Shown here: positions 39,396 to 58,296 of the stretch, piece after piece
How positions within the stretch are numbered: the stretch's first letter is position 1
How the letters are laid out: every line of letters begins with the position of its first letter
Assembly: GCF_023065955.2 (NCBI RefSeq)
Contig: NW_026622886.1
Location: forward strand, 8,566,001 to 8,630,000
Source of the DNA: Ursus arctos
Taxonomy: Eukaryota; Chordata; Mammalia; Carnivora; Ursidae
Direction of reading: 5' to 3'
Length of the DNA stretch: 64,000 bases
Notes under the pieces: generated by a model
Seen by the model: the letters and a program-made list of their open reading frames with translations, nothing else
Database searches by the model: none
What the model was told of the DNA's origin: nothing
Position numbers and translations under genes: made by a program

Positions 39396-39899
39396 GACCC
39401 ATTGAGAAGCCCTCAGGGTACGTGGTCCTTGATGCACAAACTCCTCAGAGCCTCTCAGGCAGAGTGGTCATCCCCGGTGCTTCCATGGCCACAGTGGTGG
39501 GGCATTTGTCACAGTCTCCCCCTGCCCGTGGCTCTCCACCCCGATGGATGGCTGGGGGATGGGCACCTACTGCCGTCCATCCTCAAAGCTCTCCAGCAAC
39601 GCACACAATGCCGCGTGGCCCACTGGCTGGGACCAGACATCTATATGGTATCGCCAAACAAGTGACCCCAAATAAATTTTTAAGAATGGATCTCATAATG
39701 GCCCAAGGGCTGGAATGATGTTTTTTATGGGGTTGCAGCATTTCCCCATTGCAAGAATTAGGAGGTGTGAGGAAGGGGTGACACTCATTGGATCCTCTGT
39801 ACCCGAAAAGCTTTCTCCAGGGCCTGGCTTTGCAGGGTCTGTAGCCCGTTGATCGGAGGAGCTGTACTATTTCCCTCTTCCCGCCAAATTCCTATCTGT

Positions 39900-40140
39900 G
39901 CATCCAGGCCTGCTCACGTCTCATCACCTCTGTGACACCTTCCCTGACCGACTCACACCTCTCAGAGCCCGTGCCACCCAACTGAACACTGTCTCCTAAC
40001 CCTCGGATGGCCTCAGGGCACATGTATGAGCATGATCACCCCAGCTGTCCTGTAAATTCCCTGGGTTAGAAGGTATCTCTCTACTTTGTCCCATGTGCCC
40101 AACAGCTTTGGAACACAGCAGGTGCTCAGCAAGACAGCGG
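39900..40140. repeat. L2 LINE fragment
   Basis: It contains GACACCTTCCCTGACCGACT, TCCTGTAAATTCCCTGGGTT and AACACAGCAGGTGCTCAGCA. Confidence 0.65.
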
Positions 40141-40303
40141 CCCACAAATGACGGCACAAGTAGCTTTAGCCAGCTGGGCACATGTGCCACCAGCGGCCGT
40201 GACCACGGGATTCCTACCTGAAGGGCGAGACCAGGCTAAGGGACCGCTGAGGTCGTGAACCTCCCCCCTTGTTCTCTGCTGCCGACCGACCGCAACAGCG
40301 TTA

Positions 40304-40744
<441 letters not shown>

Positions 40745-41603
40745 TTACCAGCTATCACCGTCATGGAGAACATGCAACTGCCACACGCTGCTCATGCCTT
40801 CTCCATACTTCTGGGTCCTGACTCCTCCGCTCACCTCGCCCCTTCTGCCTGCTGGGGGGACGGAAGCTCAGGGAGGGAAGGGGCTTGCCTGGGACGAGAC
40901 AGTACATCACGCCCAGAGGAGAGCTCAGAGCTGGTGACACCCATCGGTGGACTTGACCATTTACGGCCCCGTCCAGGACGGACACGGGCGTCACAGAAAG
41001 ACCCAGGAGGATACCCCTGCCACTCCCCCGTGCAAAACGCCTTTTCCATCTGTGGGTGCTTCATCAGGCCTTCCTCCTGTAACAGAAACCTGTCCAGCAG
41101 CTCATTGCTGTGTTGTGCTTCTCCCTGCTCACGGAGAGCCACCGAGGAAGAGCGGGTCTCCCTCCTGTTTACAGGGAGCAGGCCATGCAGAGAGCAGACC
41201 TTCATCATCCTGCCAAACAGGGCCTCAGGGCAATGGCATAACGTCCCACATACTACACAGTCACTCTGAGACAGAGGCCCACGTCCGGAACAGCGGCAGC
41301 GGGGCCTCTCCTCAGGCCCTCCGCCCACCTCGACCTGCCGTTCCAGGTCAGTTGAAGGCCCGCGCTAGGTCCCGCTGTTCTGGGGCGGGGCCGCTGCCCC
41401 CAGACGGGGAAGGCTGGGCGGGCCTGCTCCCTGGGCACACGGAGGAGATGGGTCTGAGCTAGCTCACTCCAGAAAGAGCCACCCGAGCTTTTCCCGGGAG
41501 TGGCTTTGCGGCCCGAAGCTCCGTGGGCGAGCCCGGTAAGAAAGCAATGCCCTCCTCCTAGCTGGTAGCCTGGCCGCGGCTTCATGGTGCTGGGCGCTCT
41601 AAG

Positions 41604-47447
<5,844 letters not shown>

Positions 47448-47929
47448 CTAGGACTCATAAGGTCATAATCCTCCATATTTTGAAAACCAAAATGTAAGCA
47501 AAAAAAAAGGGGGGGGAGAATGTTTTTTTTTTTTTTTTAAACAATTATCTTTGCTTATGTTGGAGTGTTTTCATTTGTCTGTCCTAAGGTGCAGCAGACC
47601 TAAGAGTGTTTGCTAAAACAAGTGGCTGATTTCAACTTACGGGTCTTAGGAACTTTCTGGATTCTGTGACATCACTCCAAACTACCTAATTCATAAACAC
47701 TGTTTCCTTGACATTTTCTCCTTCACAGTATAACAAGCGTCATCTTTGCTTTCTATAAGCGGCAGGTCAGTGTCAAGGGAAATTGGATGCCTCTGAGCAT
47801 GCCCCCGTCACTGACGTCGGGTCTGACATTATCATTTACAAGCAAAAGGCAAGCGAATGAGGAATGGTTTTTAGGAATTCCATATTTGCTTGTGACTTCT
47901 GTTTATTTTGAAGTTCCACAACCAACAGA

Positions 47930-48785
47930 AGGAAGGGATGGAGTTTTCAATAAATAGTGCTGTAAAGGTGGCTATTTGGGAAAACATGCAAATTAGAGCC
48001 TTATCTCACACCATAAGCTAAAATAATTTCTAGTTTGATTAGAGATATAGAGAAAAATTAAAACCATAAAAGACATTTAATTGGATCTGTTTCTAAGGTG
48101 TAAAAGTAATGGAAGAAATCACAGACAGAAATCATTACAGTGTTGAGGACATGAAATTGAAAACATCATAAACAAAATGGAAAGATAGACAATAAATCGA
48201 GACACGTCTGTCATACTATAACAAAGGGTTATACGTCTAATATGTAAAGAGCTCTTCTAAATGAAGAAGACAGTAAAGCTCCAATGAAAGACTGGCAAAA
48301 GGTAAGTAAAAAAAGAATAGGGAAACACATATACTGTTGGAGGGTGTGTACAAGGAAACAAAATCTCTGGGAAAGTAATTTGAGATTGAGAACCTTCAGA
48401 ACGGTTGATACGTTCGAGCCACTATTTCCACTTTCAAGAATTTCCTTAATGATGAGCATAGCATAACATATAGGATTGTAGAATCATGATTCTGTACACC
48501 TGAAACTATTGTGTCCACTATACTTCAATTTAAAAAAAACTTCCCTAATGAAATAATCAGGGATTTGAACAAATGCTGTGTGTTTAACTCGGCATTGTTG
48601 ATACAAGTAATCAGAAACAACCTAAATATCTAACAACTGAGGGTGGCAAACTGAATAAATAATATTACCCTTAATGGAGCCATTAAAAGTGATTTAAAAA
48701 AAGAGTATTTAATGATACTGCAAAGTACCTTTAATATAAATTATTGGAAAAGGCAAGACGTTATAAATCTCTTTTAAAAAAATAA
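47930..48785 (+). mobile_element. L1M 3' fragment
   Basis: It contains TCAATAAATAGTGCTGTAAA, CTTATCTCACACCATAAGCT, AAAGACTGGCAAAAGGTAAG, ATTCTGTACACCTGAAACTA and CAGAAACAACCTAAATATCT, all L1 3' ORF2/UTR motifs. Part of the same tail resumes after the GT tract at 49205-49400. Confidence 0.8.
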
Positions 48786-48788
48786 TGG

Positions 48789-48790
<2 letters not shown>

Positions 48791-48830
<40 letters not shown>
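48791..48830. repeat. (GT)n microsatellite
   Basis: It has 20 uninterrupted GT units. Confidence 0.98.
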
Positions 48831-48832
<2 letters not shown>

Positions 48833-49511
48833 GGACTCCTCGCTGCTCAGGAAAATTCTTAGCTACTATTCTTCCCCTGGAACTCACGGCATGAGCTGTC
48901 CATATGAAAAACAGCTCCATCTGCCCCTTGTGACTTTCCATCTGGGGCTCACATTGAAAACTGCTGTTTGTTTTCTCTGTCCGTGACATCTTCACCCACA
49001 TGCTGTCTCTTGATTGGTAGACACACCAGCCTCTCACCATACCTCAGTCTCAGGGGCTCGGGGGGCAGCTGCCTATCTCTGAGGTGCCTCCTAGGGTTCC
49101 CCAGAATGACTTCTGTGTATCTTAAACATACCCTGAAAGTTTGGTAAAAATACTCCTGGAGCTGTTCTGTGATGCGGTAACAGAAAGGCAGGCAGAGCAC
49201 TAATTTTAACCATGCTCAAAAAAGGACATGAAGGACACATGCTAAATATAAATGATGGCTATCTGGGTGATGGCATTATTTCCTTTCTGGAATAGGTCTG
49301 TTTTTCTCTATTTTCCATTTCAGCTGCAATGATCATGTGCAACTTCTATAAAGATGAACAAGGATATTTTTATATTTTAAAAATTAAAACTATAACTACA
49401 TTAAAAAAAACACCCTAAGTCACCAGTAGGGGGAGCGTGTGTCCAGGGCCTGCTGCTTCCATCTTGGCAGGGGGCAGTGCACCTGCTGGAGGTGGGGGGG
49501 GGGTCAGCTCA

Positions 49512-49766
<255 letters not shown>

Positions 49767-49894
49767 CTAGAAAGCACCAAGGATCCTTCGCATTTTTCCA
49801 TGTCAACTGCCTGTTCCTAGGCTCCAATTAAAATACGGATGTCTTCATCCTTTGTCCTTCGTAACTGCCGCTTATCTGTCTTCCTCTGTGCTAA

Positions 49895-50085
49895 GTATGG
49901 CGAGAGCTAATATTCACTGAACGTTGACTATGGGGTAGGCACTCTGCTAAACATGAGTTAGTTTTGTTCAATCCCTACACAACCCCACAGGGCAAGTACT
50001 ATCATTACCCCTCTTTTAACCATGGAGATAAATACACAGATAAAGGACTTGCCCAGGGCCACACAGCCAGCAACCTGTAGTAGAC
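49895..50085 (-). repeat. MIR (antisense)
   Basis: It contains GGCGAGAGCTAATATTCACT, GGGGTAGGCACTCTGCTAAA and AAAGGACTTGCCCAGGGCCA followed by CACAGCCAGCAACC. Confidence 0.8.
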
Positions 50086-51774
50086 ACTGTCCCAGACCCC
50101 TCTCTGTGCCCTCCCCTTGCTCATTCAGAGGGTGGAAACCAAGTAAAGGAGCCAGGTGTTCAGAATTCCTGGTTCCATTCCTGCTTCTAACTAAGCCACT
50201 TTGTGACCTAAGAAAAGGGTAAGTTTATGGGGAACTGCCTTCTTTTTTATCGTTGGAGGAAATGAGAGGGGCTACTCTTCCAGAAAGTTTATGGCTCCGA
50301 GGCTCCTCTTCATCAATAAGGCTAGGACCTGGGGGAAAGCCCTTGAGGGGTGAACCACAAAGGGAGCCTCAGGAAGTGGGTGGGATGGGTTTGTGCTTGA
50401 CTCCTCGTTGGGTTTCTGATCTATCATTCATCTCTGCTTGGGCAGAAGGCTACCGTGAAATAGGAACCCAGGGTAGGAGATAGTGGGGCTCTGGACAGGA
50501 GACAGTAAGAATTTGCTTCTGGCCACCAGGGGGAGCTGATGCAGCGAAGACAGAAACCAGAGACAAGCACGAAAGCTTGGTGTTGATGTGGGGTCTAATC
50601 GGCATGCACACCTCAGGAGCTGAGTGTTGGGCTAGGCCTCCAAGAGCCCATTTGTATGAGCACTGGGAAGGACCAAGAAAGGCCCACTGTTGACCAGGAC
50701 CCTGAACTCCAGGATTAAGACCTTTTCATGGCAGGCAGGGGAGCCAAGACCACCCAACACTGTTGGAGGACTCTCCAGGGATGATTGAGGGCTCTGCAGG
50801 TGTTGGGGGGGGGGGAGGACCAAAGGACCCTTGGCCTCAGCATCCAAGACGTGATGGGATTTATGCTATGAGGCATGATGCATGGGGCTTGAACTTGGGA
50901 CTCTCACAGTGAGGGGGTTGCTAGATTTAGCAAATAAAAGTACTTTAGTAAATACTGCATGGAACAAACTTGCACTAGAACACTCTTGGCTGTTTATCAG
51001 AAATTGAAATTAGACTTTTTTTTTTTTTTTTTTTAATTTGGGAAAGGGCAGAGCCACCTGCCATGATTTGAAAAGAACACAAGGACAGACCATGGATCCC
51101 AGCATCTCCAGGGGAAGAGAGGAAACTCCCAGTGTGGTAGTGGGCTGCATCTAAGTTCCCTAAAAGATGGTCCAGGCCAAATAGGACAGAGCAAAAAAGG
51201 GTGAGAGCAACAGAGCCAGGTTCTGGGGCACATGACAGAGGCTTCTGGAGAGGGAAAGGTGGGGGTCTGCATGTGTTGTGTTGACGTGTCTGGACCCCTG
51301 ATTGGGTGGGGTGTATGTACAGAACTTGGGGAGGTATCAGATTTGTCTAATGGTAGGGAAAACTTTTCTTCTAACAGACCACTATCTAGTCTGGGAAGAG
51401 GCTGATTTGTGAAATCAAGAGCCTCCTTCTTGAGAGCAAAGATGCTATGAATTGTCATTGTCAAGTGAACTTGCAGTTCCTCTCTCCCGTCTGTGTCTAA
51501 GTCCCTTCTGCTACCCTCCATGCTTGACTGACTTTCTCAATTAAGCATTTCCCCCCCCCTGGAGTCAAGTTGAATTCCACGTGACTGGAGAAATGTGTGG
51601 GCACCATGATCGGGGGCTAGACCCCACCCCGAGTTCCCTGAGAGCCCAGACTCATAAGTCAGTAACTCCAAGAACATCAGCACAAGTGTTTACCAGCTAC
51701 AGAGGCCCTTGATTTTAATTACAAAGAGACAAATGGGAAGGAAATTACTGTAGCTAAGATGGTGATGATAATAA

Positions 51775-51960
51775 TTGTTATTATAGGAAGCTAACGTTCA
51801 TTGAGTTCTTACGATTGAAATCTAAGCTCTTTCCCTGTATGAAGTCATACAGGCTTCACCAGAAGCCCACAAGGGAGGTGCTAACAGGAGCCCCATTCTA
51901 GAGTTGGGGAACCTGCCCATGTCACAGGGCTGGTAAGCAGTGAGCCCATATACCACTGCT
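51775..51960 (-). repeat. MIR (antisense)
   Basis: It contains GCTAACGTTCATTGAGTTCT, AAGCCCACAAGGGAGGTGCT and CCATGTCACAGGGCTGGTAA. Confidence 0.65.
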
Positions 51961-52310
51961 TTCTTGAGCACATCTCTTGGACGTCTCCCGGACCCTCACG
52001 TGTAGCATGTCCGAAATGCAACTTTTTCTTAACACGTCCAGCCCCCACCCTCCAAACCCGTCCCCCAGTCATCCCGTCTCTGGGGATGGCACCCCTGTCC
52101 ACCCAGGTACTCAGACCAGAACCTTCTCCCATGCTCATGGCCATTCCATCAGCTGGATTTTGCCACCCCAACCCCAACCCCATCCACTGCTCTCTAGCTC
52201 CAAGGCCCACACACGGGTTCCAAACACTGGCCTCTCGTCTAGATAAGTGTGGTGGCCTCCCCACTGGTCTGTCAGCTTCCAGTCCGCTCTCCATACAAGC
52301 CAGTCTCTCT

Positions 52311-52520
52311 CTCTCTTTTCGAAAGATTTATTTATTTCAGAGAGAGAGCGAGAGAGCGAGAGCACATGCTCATGAGCAGGGGAAGGGGCAGAGGGAGACA
52401 AGCAGACTCCCCACTGAGCAGGGAGCCTGACACAGGGCTGGATCCCAGGACCCTGAGACCATGACCTGAGCCGAAATCAAGAGTCAGAGACTTAACCGAC
52501 TGAGCCACCCAGGCGCCCCC
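52311..52520 (-). mobile_element. Can-SINE, inverted
   Basis: It contains GAAAGATTTATTTATTTCAG, a GAGA-rich stretch, GGCTGGATCCCAGGACCCTG, and ends TGAGCCACCCAGGCGCCCCC. The target AAGCCAGTCTCT / AAACCAGTCTCT is duplicated. Confidence 0.97.
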
Positions 52521-52559
52521 AAACCAGTCTCTTACGCAAGAGTGAGCTTAACATGTAAG

Positions 52560-53045
52560 TAAGACCGTGTGGTGCTTCTGCTTACAACCTTCCCATGCCT
52601 TCCCGGGTACTGAGACTAGAATTCAGCTCTGGGGCCTGGCCCACGGGCTCTGCAGGGGTGGGGCCCGCCCCCACGGCCTTCGGCAGGTGCTGCCCTCCGC
52701 TGGCCAGGGTTTCTCCTGCCTTGAGGACTTCATACTTCCTCTTCCCTCTCCTGGCTCTTTGCAGCGCTGGCTCCTTCTCAGCCCTCAAATATGAGCTTGA
52801 ATGTCATGTCCAGAGGAGGCCCTCTCTAAAGGAGGGTACCCCCCTTTCCTGCCTTTACATGCCCCATCTCTGGCTGATTTCACCCTTCCCTTTCTTAGCA
52901 CCTTTCACAATCTGTGATTACTCCATTCTACTCTTCCTGTCTGTCTGTCTGTCTTACCGTTTGTTTGCTGTCAGCCTCCTGGGGGCAGGACCCCATCTAT
53001 CCGGTGTGGCCTCTTACGTGCCTGAAGCACAGGGTCTTAGCTGAG
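52560..53045. repeat. L2 LINE fragment with (CTGT)n
   Basis: It contains AGCTTGAATGTCATGTCCAG, AGGAGGCCCTCTCTAAAGGA, TTCTTAGCACCTTTCACAAT and a CTGTCTGTCTGTCTGTC run at 52938-52954. Confidence 0.75.
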
Positions 53046-53814
53046 AGGGAGCCACGCACCACCTACCCTTTGAGAGCAGGCCCCAGGAAACACCTGTTTT
53101 TCAAGAATCTCTCAGTCGTACAAAATGAGTAATGGTTCTGGTTACTGAATGTTACCAGCGAAAGCAGGTAAGAAACATGGTCCATAAAGGCTTGTGAAAA
53201 CATGGCTTTCTGTTCAACCCGGTTCGTTAGAAAATTTAACTCTGTGACATTTAAATTCCTGCAGCATTCCTGTAAACACGACTCAGAGCTCCATTTACTC
53301 TTTCTGGAAGGTCCCGGAAGCATCTGCCACGGAAGACCAATAGGTCCCCCTGGGGCCTGGGTGAAGACGTGCGCCTTCCGAAGGGTGGGACTTATTTATG
53401 CAGAAATCTAGTAAGCGGGTCACCTGGGGCTTCACTAGAAAGTGATCAACTCTGTGGTTTTCCCCTCCAGTGGCTTTCAACAATGCCATAAAAAATCTGA
53501 TCAATTTAACTAAGAGGTCAGCTACGGAAGTAGTCAATTTCTCTGATTTCTCAAGGGCCTGGGCCCCAAGAGATTGGCTTGATATTTTCCACCCCTTCGA
53601 GAATGTGACTTCAGAAAGATGTTTGCCAAGAAGCCTGCAGGCCTGAGCGCAGCAAGCAATCTCGTTGCCTTTCTCCCCTGGGAAGGAGGCAGCGTTGAGG
53701 AGGGATGCTGATGCATTCTGCTCATCTCTTGATGTACTCCCAGCGATAAACGCAAGCAGGTGAGGCCTCAGACACATTTTATTCATATGTTCATTTTTAA
53801 AGCTAGCATACATG

Positions 53815-53995
53815 GGAGTTGTGAGCAGGAACTCTGGCTCCCAGTTCTGTTACTTAGCAGCTGTGCAGTTTTGGAGCAAGTCACTTAACCTCTCTGTTGT
53901 TCAGTTTTCTCATCTGTAAAATGAATTTATAGTAAGAATAGCTTCCTACCAGACGACAGAGCTTAGCGCATGGCTCTCATGAAATGTTAGCGATC
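53815..53995 (+). repeat. MIR
   Basis: It contains CAGGAACTCTGGCTCCCAGT, GCAAGTCACTTAACCTCTCT and TTCTCATCTGTAAAATGAAT. Confidence 0.85.
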
Positions 53996-54423
53996 TCACA
54001 TCATAATCATTATTGTAAATCACAAAGCAAGGCGTAGACTGGAGAGAACACAGCGTATTTGGAAGGACCAAATACAGAGACTTGGAGACCGAAGAACGCT
54101 GTAGTAATAGCACTTCCTAGGGTCTCAAAATCAGACACCGTATCTAACAAATTTCACCAGAATAAAGGCAGTCCTTTTCTCAGTGGGGACACCCTGGCCC
54201 CCAGAAAGGCTGCTGTGCCTCAGCACGGTTTTGCAAGCAGACTGAAGTGATGACAGAGGTCGGGAAGGGAAGGGGGATGGGGGTCACGCTTGAAGAAAGC
54301 ACAGTTTCTGGAACAGTTCAACAGGCAGGAAATCGCAGAGCAGAGCCACTCAGGATGCTGGGGGCCTGCCCAGCCAGGCTCCCGGGCCTTCTTTTCTCCC
54401 TACCCCCGGGACCAATCGTGACA

Positions 54424-54440
54424 CCCCCCCCCCCCCCCCC
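54424..54440. repeat. C17 homopolymer
   Basis: Seventeen consecutive C, the longest homopolymer of C or G in the window; the length may be a sequencing estimate. Confidence 0.9.
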
Positions 54441-54674
54441 AGCCATGCTAGAAGGCGCCAGGCAGTTCCCAGGCTCCGTGAGCTTGGACTCTAGGCTAAC
54501 TCTGGTAAGCCCATCCCCAGGGGCGTGGGCTCAGAAGGCTGACAGCCTGGGTTTGTCACCTGACTCTACCTCACTAACTGCTTATGCTGTGCTCCTAACC
54601 CTGCACAGGTAATTTAATCTCACGCCATTTCTCACGTGTAAAATGGGGACACTAGCATTTTTACACATTTTGCC

Positions 54675-54915
54675 GATTTAACAAATACTAGTTCTTACCA
54701 TGTACCAGGCATATTACAACTTTCTGCAAATATTAACGTGTTTAATTCTCACAATAACCCCACGAGGAAGGCATTATTGTTATTAACTTTACAGACAAGA
54801 AAAATGGGGCACAGAGAGGTTAATTAACCTGCTCGTTGTCACACAGCTAATAAGCAGGAGTCAGGATTTAAACCCGGGCAGTCTGGCTCCAGAGTCTGTC
54901 CCACTAAGCACTCTG
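54675..54915 (-). repeat. MIR (antisense), near full length
   Basis: It contains TTACCATGTACCAGGCATAT, ACTTTACAGACAAGAAAAAT, CACAGAGAGGTTAATTAACC and GATTTAAACCCGGGCAGTCT, ending CCACTAAGCACTCTGTACAG. Confidence 0.92.
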
Positions 54916-55039
54916 TACAGCCCAGTTCTCAGCAATGTGCTGGCAATCACTGGGCTTCCGTGCGTGACTCTGGGATCTGAACCTCAAAGGCCCAAAGAGT
55001 CCCCACAACCACGACCTCCCCTCACCAGGAAGAAAGAAG

Positions 55040-55215
55040 CCATTCCTTACTGCATGCTCACTGTGAGCCAGACACCATACCGAGTGCTCAATTCCTACCA
55101 CTTCAACCGACCTCTCCTTGAAGGCAGTGTTATCATTATTTCCATTCTATGGACAAGGAAACTGAGGCACAGGTCTGAGTGTTCGACACTAAAGCTTGTC
55201 TCCCATGGAGCAGGG
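55040..55215 (-). repeat. MIR-like fragment (antisense)
   Basis: It contains ACTGCATGCTCACTGTGAGC, CCAGACACCATACCGAGTGC and TATGGACAAGGAAACTGAGG. Confidence 0.7.
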
Positions 55216-56069
55216 TTCACATCCCTTTTTGCTTCATACCTGCTACCCTGGGCGGGGAACTAACCCCTCTAAGCCTCTCCTTTCCTATCTGCAAAGCAGG
55301 GAGGATAATCGTAGTCCTTAGGCCTCTATCTGTGATGGGGATTAAGAAATCATACTGTTGAGCCACTCAGCGCAGTGTGTGATGATAACCGTACACAGGA
55401 TGCATACTTCTTTGTATTCGTATATGCACGCTACTTTGTGATTGTAGGTCCTCTTTCCAGGGATTTAACCAGGCATCTGGAGGTCCCCCACCCCCCATCT
55501 TCCCACTACACACTTCTTCAGTCCCAGGGCAGGTCCTCCCTTGCTGCCACAGCCCTTTCCAGCTGCCGTGGCGCCCAGCCCTCGCCGGGGCCTTGTCTGC
55601 AGAGCCCGTGTGTGACAGCTCTGCTCTTGCTCCCGAGGCTTCTCACTTCCCCTTCCGTGTTTGTTCTTGTTCATCTCGGTCTTACCAGCTGGCTGGCAGC
55701 CTGGGAGACGGCAACTTCCCAGGCCCCTCTCAGAGGCAGCAACCAGGGGTCGGCCTGGGGGAGGGGTTGTGGGGGGGATGGTGGAGCCGCTCTGCCCTGC
55801 TCCCATGGAAGACGCCAGTGCCCACCATCGCGGGGCCCAGGCAGGGGTGATTACCTGCTGAGCAGATGACTCTGGGGGGGGGGGTGATACCGCCCCCCTC
55901 TGCTGCCTGGGCCCCAGGACGCGTGATTTGGCTTGTAACATGGTTCCAAGGCTGGCAGTCACATTAGTTGCCTTGGAACGGAGTAAAGATGTTAACAGTA
56001 GTCAGAGAAAGAGTAAAGATTTACAGTTTTCCTAACACACTGCAGTGGGTATGAACAGCGGCATTTACA

Positions 56070-56270
56070 GGTAGTCCCTGTGCTGAACGTTTCACAGGTG
56101 ACAGCTCAGCTCCAAATAACCCACTGTCCTCTTTATTTTACAGGTGAAGAAGCCGAGGCCTGGGACGTCTGTCACTTGCCCAAGGTCCCACAGCTCGTAG
56201 GCGGGAGGGCTGGCGTTCAACCCCGCCGCTCTGACTTCGGAGCCCACGCTCACATCCTGCTTAAACCCTC
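56070..56270 (-). repeat. MIR (antisense)
   Basis: It contains TTTATTTTACAGGTGAAGAA, GTCACTTGCCCAAGGTCCCA and CAGCTCGTAGGCGGGAGGGC, then GTTCAACCCCGCCGCTCTGA. Confidence 0.85.
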
Positions 56271-57284
56271 CCAGGAACCCCACAAGGCAGGCTTCCGGAT
56301 CCCCAGCATACAGAGGAGGACGCAGCGACCGAGAGGCCTTCAGTGGCCTGCCTTCAAGTCACTTGGCTCCTTCTACCTCCATTCGAACCCAAGCTAGGGG
56401 CAATGTCGTGATTCACGCATTCCCACGCACTGTTCACCAGCAGCACGCGAGCCAGATGGGGCCCTGCCCTCCCAGGCTGCGCAGAGAAGGGCATTAAGTG
56501 GGCTGTTAGCTACAGGGGTGACCACGTAATGGAAAACAGAGGTGTCTGGGAGAAAAATGAGAGGCATAACCCTAACTCCAAGTCCTAACTGAGGCTCAGC
56601 CAGCCAGCCTTTCATGTTCCTCTGTGGGATACCAGAGAGATTTATGACGTCGAGAAGGAGACAACGACGCTGATTTCATTTATCTGGACCCTCGGGAGCT
56701 CACTGAAGGGTGGCAGAGAGAACTACTGATGATATATATGCCAACACAGCCTAGTTCCTGGCTGCATAACCCTGGGCAAGTTTCCCCCTCTCTCTCTGGG
56801 CTTCCGCCTCCTCATCTCTCACATGGGGAGAACAGGACAAGTGCATTTAGATTTTGTGGGGAACAAGGGAGACAGTGCACACGAACCTATTCTGGCTACT
56901 CTGGAAGCCCTGGTGGCATATGGACACATGCCTAGAGAACGTGGGATATGTGATGCTGACAGAGACTATGAACTTCTAGAAGATGTGGACATTGGTCAGC
57001 CATCCGAAATGCAACAGAAACATCACAGACACGCAACACCCCCAGTACCTCTTCAGGAATGAGGGTAATGCGTTGGCTATGAGACAACACCTAAGCCAGG
57101 GTGTGGAAAACAGGGTTAATCTCAGACACCAACTCTGATTCATTTGTATGGCGGCTGGGAGAATGGTGTGAAGGAGGGTTCTGAGGCCAGTTCTCAGCTC
57201 AGCCAGGCGAGAGGAACAACAAAGCCCCAATAAACAGTTCTGAAAGCAACTGGTACGGTGGGAACAGGGCCAGGGTAAAGGCTC

Positions 57285-57400
57285 AGATGAATGTGGTTTT
57301 AAGTCATGGCTGAACCACCCAACAGCTGTGTGACGTTGCATAAATCACATTTCCTCCAACAGCCTCAGTTTTTCTCATCCATAAAATGGGGGCATGGGGC
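57285..57400 (+). repeat. MIR fragment
   Basis: It contains ACAGCTGTGTGACGTTGCAT then AAATCACATTTCCTCC and AGCCTCAGTTTTTCTCATCC. Confidence 0.75.
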
Positions 57401-58164
57401 TAGTCAAGCTCTTGGGTGCCTCCAAGCATGGACATTCTCTGAGTTGATCCCATGTTTTCTGGTGCTCATGAACCATTCCTTACTTTGCACCAGCTTTCCT
57501 CCCTTCCTCCATCCCAACACTTGAGCTTCTCTGTCTTTGCTCTTACGTCACGCAAACTCTTGTACGTGGCCAAGCGGACCATCTGGGAAAGACACGTGTG
57601 GCAAGGAGTGCTATCTCCCAGCATTCCTTCTCCACCCCTCTCCTTAGAGCAGTACAGAATCTTTGGCCCTCCCTGAGTTTTGGCATGGCACGTGGCTGTC
57701 GGGTTAGAAATTTCTATTTCCCCTTGTGGCCAGTGACAGCCATTTGCCTAGAGTCAACAAACAGGAGGAGGAAGGGATGCAGGAACTTTCGTGTCCTGTG
57801 GTGAGCGGGAGCCAGCTCGGACTGGCTGGGAAACCGGCTGTGTGCCTCCTCCCCACTCTGTTGGTGACATCTCCCTGCTAGCCCGAAATCAGCCATCGTG
57901 GAAGTATTTACCCCATGGAATCCGGCAGGCACTACAAGCCACGGCTCCCGCTGTCCTGCTGTTGAACATTCACCAGCACACCACTGTCTACGTCACCGGC
58001 TTTTAAAAGGAACGTCGAGCCCTGGGGTAATAGCCCTATATCCCCCTCCTCAGCTGATAAGCAGACTTGCCAACATCCGAGCGCTGACCACGCAGGTGAG
58101 CCCAATGCGCTAAGGTGACGTTGGCCAACTTTATCTTACTGAGTGAGGTCGTCACTATTTTAGG

Positions 58165-58296
58165 CTTTAGGCTTGAGGGTCTCTGTTGGGGCTTGAGGAC
58201 AGCCATAGACAAATGGGTGTGACTGTGCTCCCCTAACATTTTATTAAAAAATACCCAGGCTGACTCATGGGCCATGGTTTGCTGATGCCTGCTCTC
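58165..58296 (+). repeat. Fragment of the same interspersed repeat as at 7079 and 62125
   Basis: It contains GGACAGCCATAGACAAATGG, GTGTGACTGTGCTCCCCTAA, CATTTTATTAAAAAATACCC and GGGCCATGGTTTGCTGATGC. Confidence 0.6.
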
